Shown: piece after piece, positions 62,498-64,000 of the stretch
How the letters are laid out: each line of letters opens with the position of its first letter
Numbering within the stretch: the stretch's first letter is position 1
Translations under genes and position numbers: made by a program
Source: Prevotella intermedia ATCC 25611 = DSM 20706
GTDB taxonomy: Bacteria; Bacteroidota; Bacteroidia; Bacteroidales; Bacteroidaceae
Assembly: GCF_001953955.1 (NCBI RefSeq)
Contig: NZ_CP019300.1
Span: 1,240,001-1,304,000 of the forward strand
Reading direction: 5' to 3'
Length of the DNA stretch: 64,000 nt
Notes under the pieces: model-generated
Seen by the model: only the letters and a program-made list of their open reading frames with translations
Databases searched by the model: none
Told to the model about the DNA's origin: nothing

Positions 62498-63826
62498 ATG
62501 AAGCGTTTTTTCTTAATTCTTACATTCGTGCAAACATTTATTTGCACAATGAATGCTGGTAGTACAGACAATGGGAAACTGAGCAGACAGCAAGCCATTG
62601 ACGACTTAGACAGTTTGGTTTATATGTTGTGTGAGGTGCACCCCAATGTGTTCTCTGTGTGTACACCTACCGCATTCCTTTCACAAGCGATTGCCATCAA
62701 GCAAGCATTCCCAGATAGTCTGACCACGCTCGACTTCTATCGGAATGTTGCACCCTTAGTGGCTGCCGTTGGCGATGGACATACAGCACTTTACTTTCCT
62801 TACAAAGATGCTTTCGAAAAGGATATGCCACGTTTTCCTTTAATGGTTTCAGTTGATGCCAACGATTCTACGATTACTACACGCGGAACCTTGTTCGGCG
62901 TTCCTGAAGGAGCGAAGATAGTTTCGATTAATGGAGTAAGCAGCAAGGAAATGATTGAAAAAATGCTACCTTATGCGTCAGGTGAACGGACTTTCTTTAG
63001 GCTAACAAATGTGAACAATGGGTTTCTTGCTTGGTTCTATATGTTGTATAATGCTGCTGAATATGACATACAATACATTGAGAATGGCAAAATTGTTAAC
63101 CGAAAGATGCATAGCGTTTCGATAGAAGAGAAACAAAAGGAGATGAAACGTGGTATGAAAGAAGTACCACAGAATGATTTTGCGAGTTACCGCATTATCA
63201 ATAAGAAAGCTGCTTTAATGACAGTTCCTCACTTTATGAATGCGCAAGAACTTGCAGATGTATGCCGTAAGATGGTGGCAGACTTGAATACACGCCATAT
63301 TGAGAACCTGATAATCGATATTCGCAATAATGGCGGAGGAACTTCAATGGCAGGTGATACTTTGCTTTCATACATTGCAAAAACGCCATTTACGCAGTAC
63401 GAAAAGGTCTGGACAAAAGTAACACCGATTACGCAAAAGATGACACGCCGACATTACAAGCAAGGAGTAAACTTCTATATAATTGATAAGAAAAAACAGC
63501 CACAAGCAAATGCTGCGCAACGTTTCAATGGGAAAGTATGGGTGCTTGTCAATCATCATTCTTTTTCAGCAGCAGCAAGTTTCGCTTGGACTGTCAAGGC
63601 TTTTAAAATCGGTACACTTGTAGGCGAAGAAGCAGGTGGAATGAATGTTTCCTATGGCGATGTGGTGGGTTATGTATTGCCCCATTCCAAATTACAACTC
63701 AGTATTTCTTTCAAACGTTTTTGGCTTTTCGGTGCTGATGAAAACAATATACACGGTGCATTGCCTGATATAGAAGTTGAAAGTAATAAGGCTTTAGAAG
63801 TCGTATTAGATAGGATTTCGCACTAA
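62498..63826 (+). CDS. S41-family (C-terminal processing-type) serine peptidase
   Basis: 442 aa. Signal peptide about 1-20 (FFLILTFVQTFICTMNAG). N-terminal helical region, then a PDZ-like segment (FGVPEGAKIVSINGVSSKEMIEKML), then the S41 core: IIDIRNNGGGTSMAGDTLLSY and the catalytic Ser in VNHHSFSAAASFAWTVKAF (about residue 352), followed by GTLVGEEAGGM. This resembles the tricorn/CPP-like S41 peptidases, many of which are exported in Bacteroidetes. It starts 13 bp after the regulator and ends the cluster. Confidence 0.9.
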   Translation: MKRFFLILTFVQTFICTMNAGSTDNGKLSRQQAIDDLDSLVYMLCEVHPNVFSVCTPTAFLSQAIAIKQAFPDSLTTLDFYRNVAPLVAAVGDGHTALYFPYKDAFEKDMPRFPLMVSVDANDSTITTRGTLFGVPEGAKIVSINGVSSKEMIEKMLPYASGERTFFRLTNVNNGFLAWFYMLYNAAEYDIQYIENGKIVNRKMHSVSIEEKQKEMKRGMKEVPQNDFASYRIINKKAALMTVPHFMNAQELADVCRKMVADLNTRHIENLIIDIRNNGGGTSMAGDTLLSYIAKTPFTQYEKVWTKVTPITQKMTRRHYKQGVNFYIIDKKKQPQANAAQRFNGKVWVLVNHHSFSAAASFAWTVKAFKIGTLVGEEAGGMNVSYGDVVGYVLPHSKLQLSISFKRFWLFGADENNIHGALPDIEVESNKALEVVLDRISH

Positions 63827-63894
63827 TACAGATTGCTTATCTTCTTTTTCCGTGTTATCGACACCTATTTTAGTGCTATACACGCACTTGTTTC

Positions 63895-63933
63895 ACGTTT
63901 CCAAACCTCATAGATATATAGGTTTGGAAACGT
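63895..63933 (+). terminator. terminator after the S41 peptidase gene
   Basis: ACGTTTCCAAACCT (63895-63908) pairs perfectly with AGGTTTGGAAACGT (63920-63933) around an 11-nt loop. A short T-rich stretch follows. No gene was seen from 63934 to the window end. Confidence 0.75.
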
Positions 63934-64000
63934 TTGTCGTATATATCTTCCCTTCCCATAAATAAGGACTTATTTTCTTTTTCTTATCTTTTGTACCTTC

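Overview
The window looks like a chromosomal segment of a Prevotella-like member of the Bacteroidales. The grounds are: many promoters of the Bacteroidetes type (TTG or TTTG about 20 bp upstream of TAnnTTTG), almost no Shine-Dalgarno sites, an LpxC-FabZ fusion protein, HU-like proteins with basic tails, DUF2141 and OMP beta-barrel genes, and a secreted protein with a GIYTLDG...LPAGIYIVDG-type C-terminus. No rRNA, tRNA or CRISPR locus was seen.

1-9754 (minus strand) is the most unusual region. One promoter near 9722-9754 appears to drive a lipoprotein with a vWA-like domain, a three-helix membrane protein, a tubulin/FtsZ-like protein, a very large Hsp70/actin-like ATPase, a second degenerate Hsp70-like protein continuing into TPR/coiled coil (now split by a one-base frameshift at 1034-1037), and the start of a TerD-domain protein that runs off the left edge. 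This combination suggests a poorly described envelope-linked cytoskeletal or stress system.

9755-12514 is a junkyard of mobile-element remains: a nitroreductase gene split by a 239-bp MITE, a decayed serine recombinase fused to a decayed tyrosine recombinase, and an inverted-repeat-bounded array of GGGAAA motifs.

12515-24861: ppdK; a trio of small envelope genes; an SPOR lipoprotein-ruvX-def-TPR cluster; thrS; a secreted T9SS-like protein; an HU-like protein behind a 22-bp-period array; and an A/T-rich metallo-beta-lactamase gene that may be acquired.

24885-40258 (minus strand) is a dense housekeeping block: a lipoprotein, PBP1A, miaA, lpxA, lpxC-fabZ, lpxD, an HD hydrolase, pyrF, prfA, purM, aroE, menG, purC and phoH. 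Lipid A synthesis and cell wall synthesis are the main themes, with nucleotide, shikimate and menaquinone steps.

40376-58799: mtgA and a PcrA/UvrD helicase (plus strand), an AddAB-like helicase-nuclease pair (minus), then agmatine deiminase, N-carbamoylputrescine amidase and, further on, carboxynorspermidine decarboxylase, which together point to putrescine and spermidine synthesis. Acetyltransferases, a pseudouridine synthase, a tiny membrane protein, a CbpA-type DnaJ protein, a ThiE-like protein and prs are interleaved.

59021-63826 (plus strand): DUF2141 protein, OMP beta-barrel protein, polytopic membrane protein, winged-helix regulator and S41 peptidase, probably co-transcribed.

Three patterns cut across the genes: three copies of a ~190-bp dispersed intergenic repeat (15511, 43636, 54952); intergenic arrays with an exact 22-bp period (22735, 34350, 50243); and promoters placed so close to start codons that the mRNAs should be nearly leaderless.
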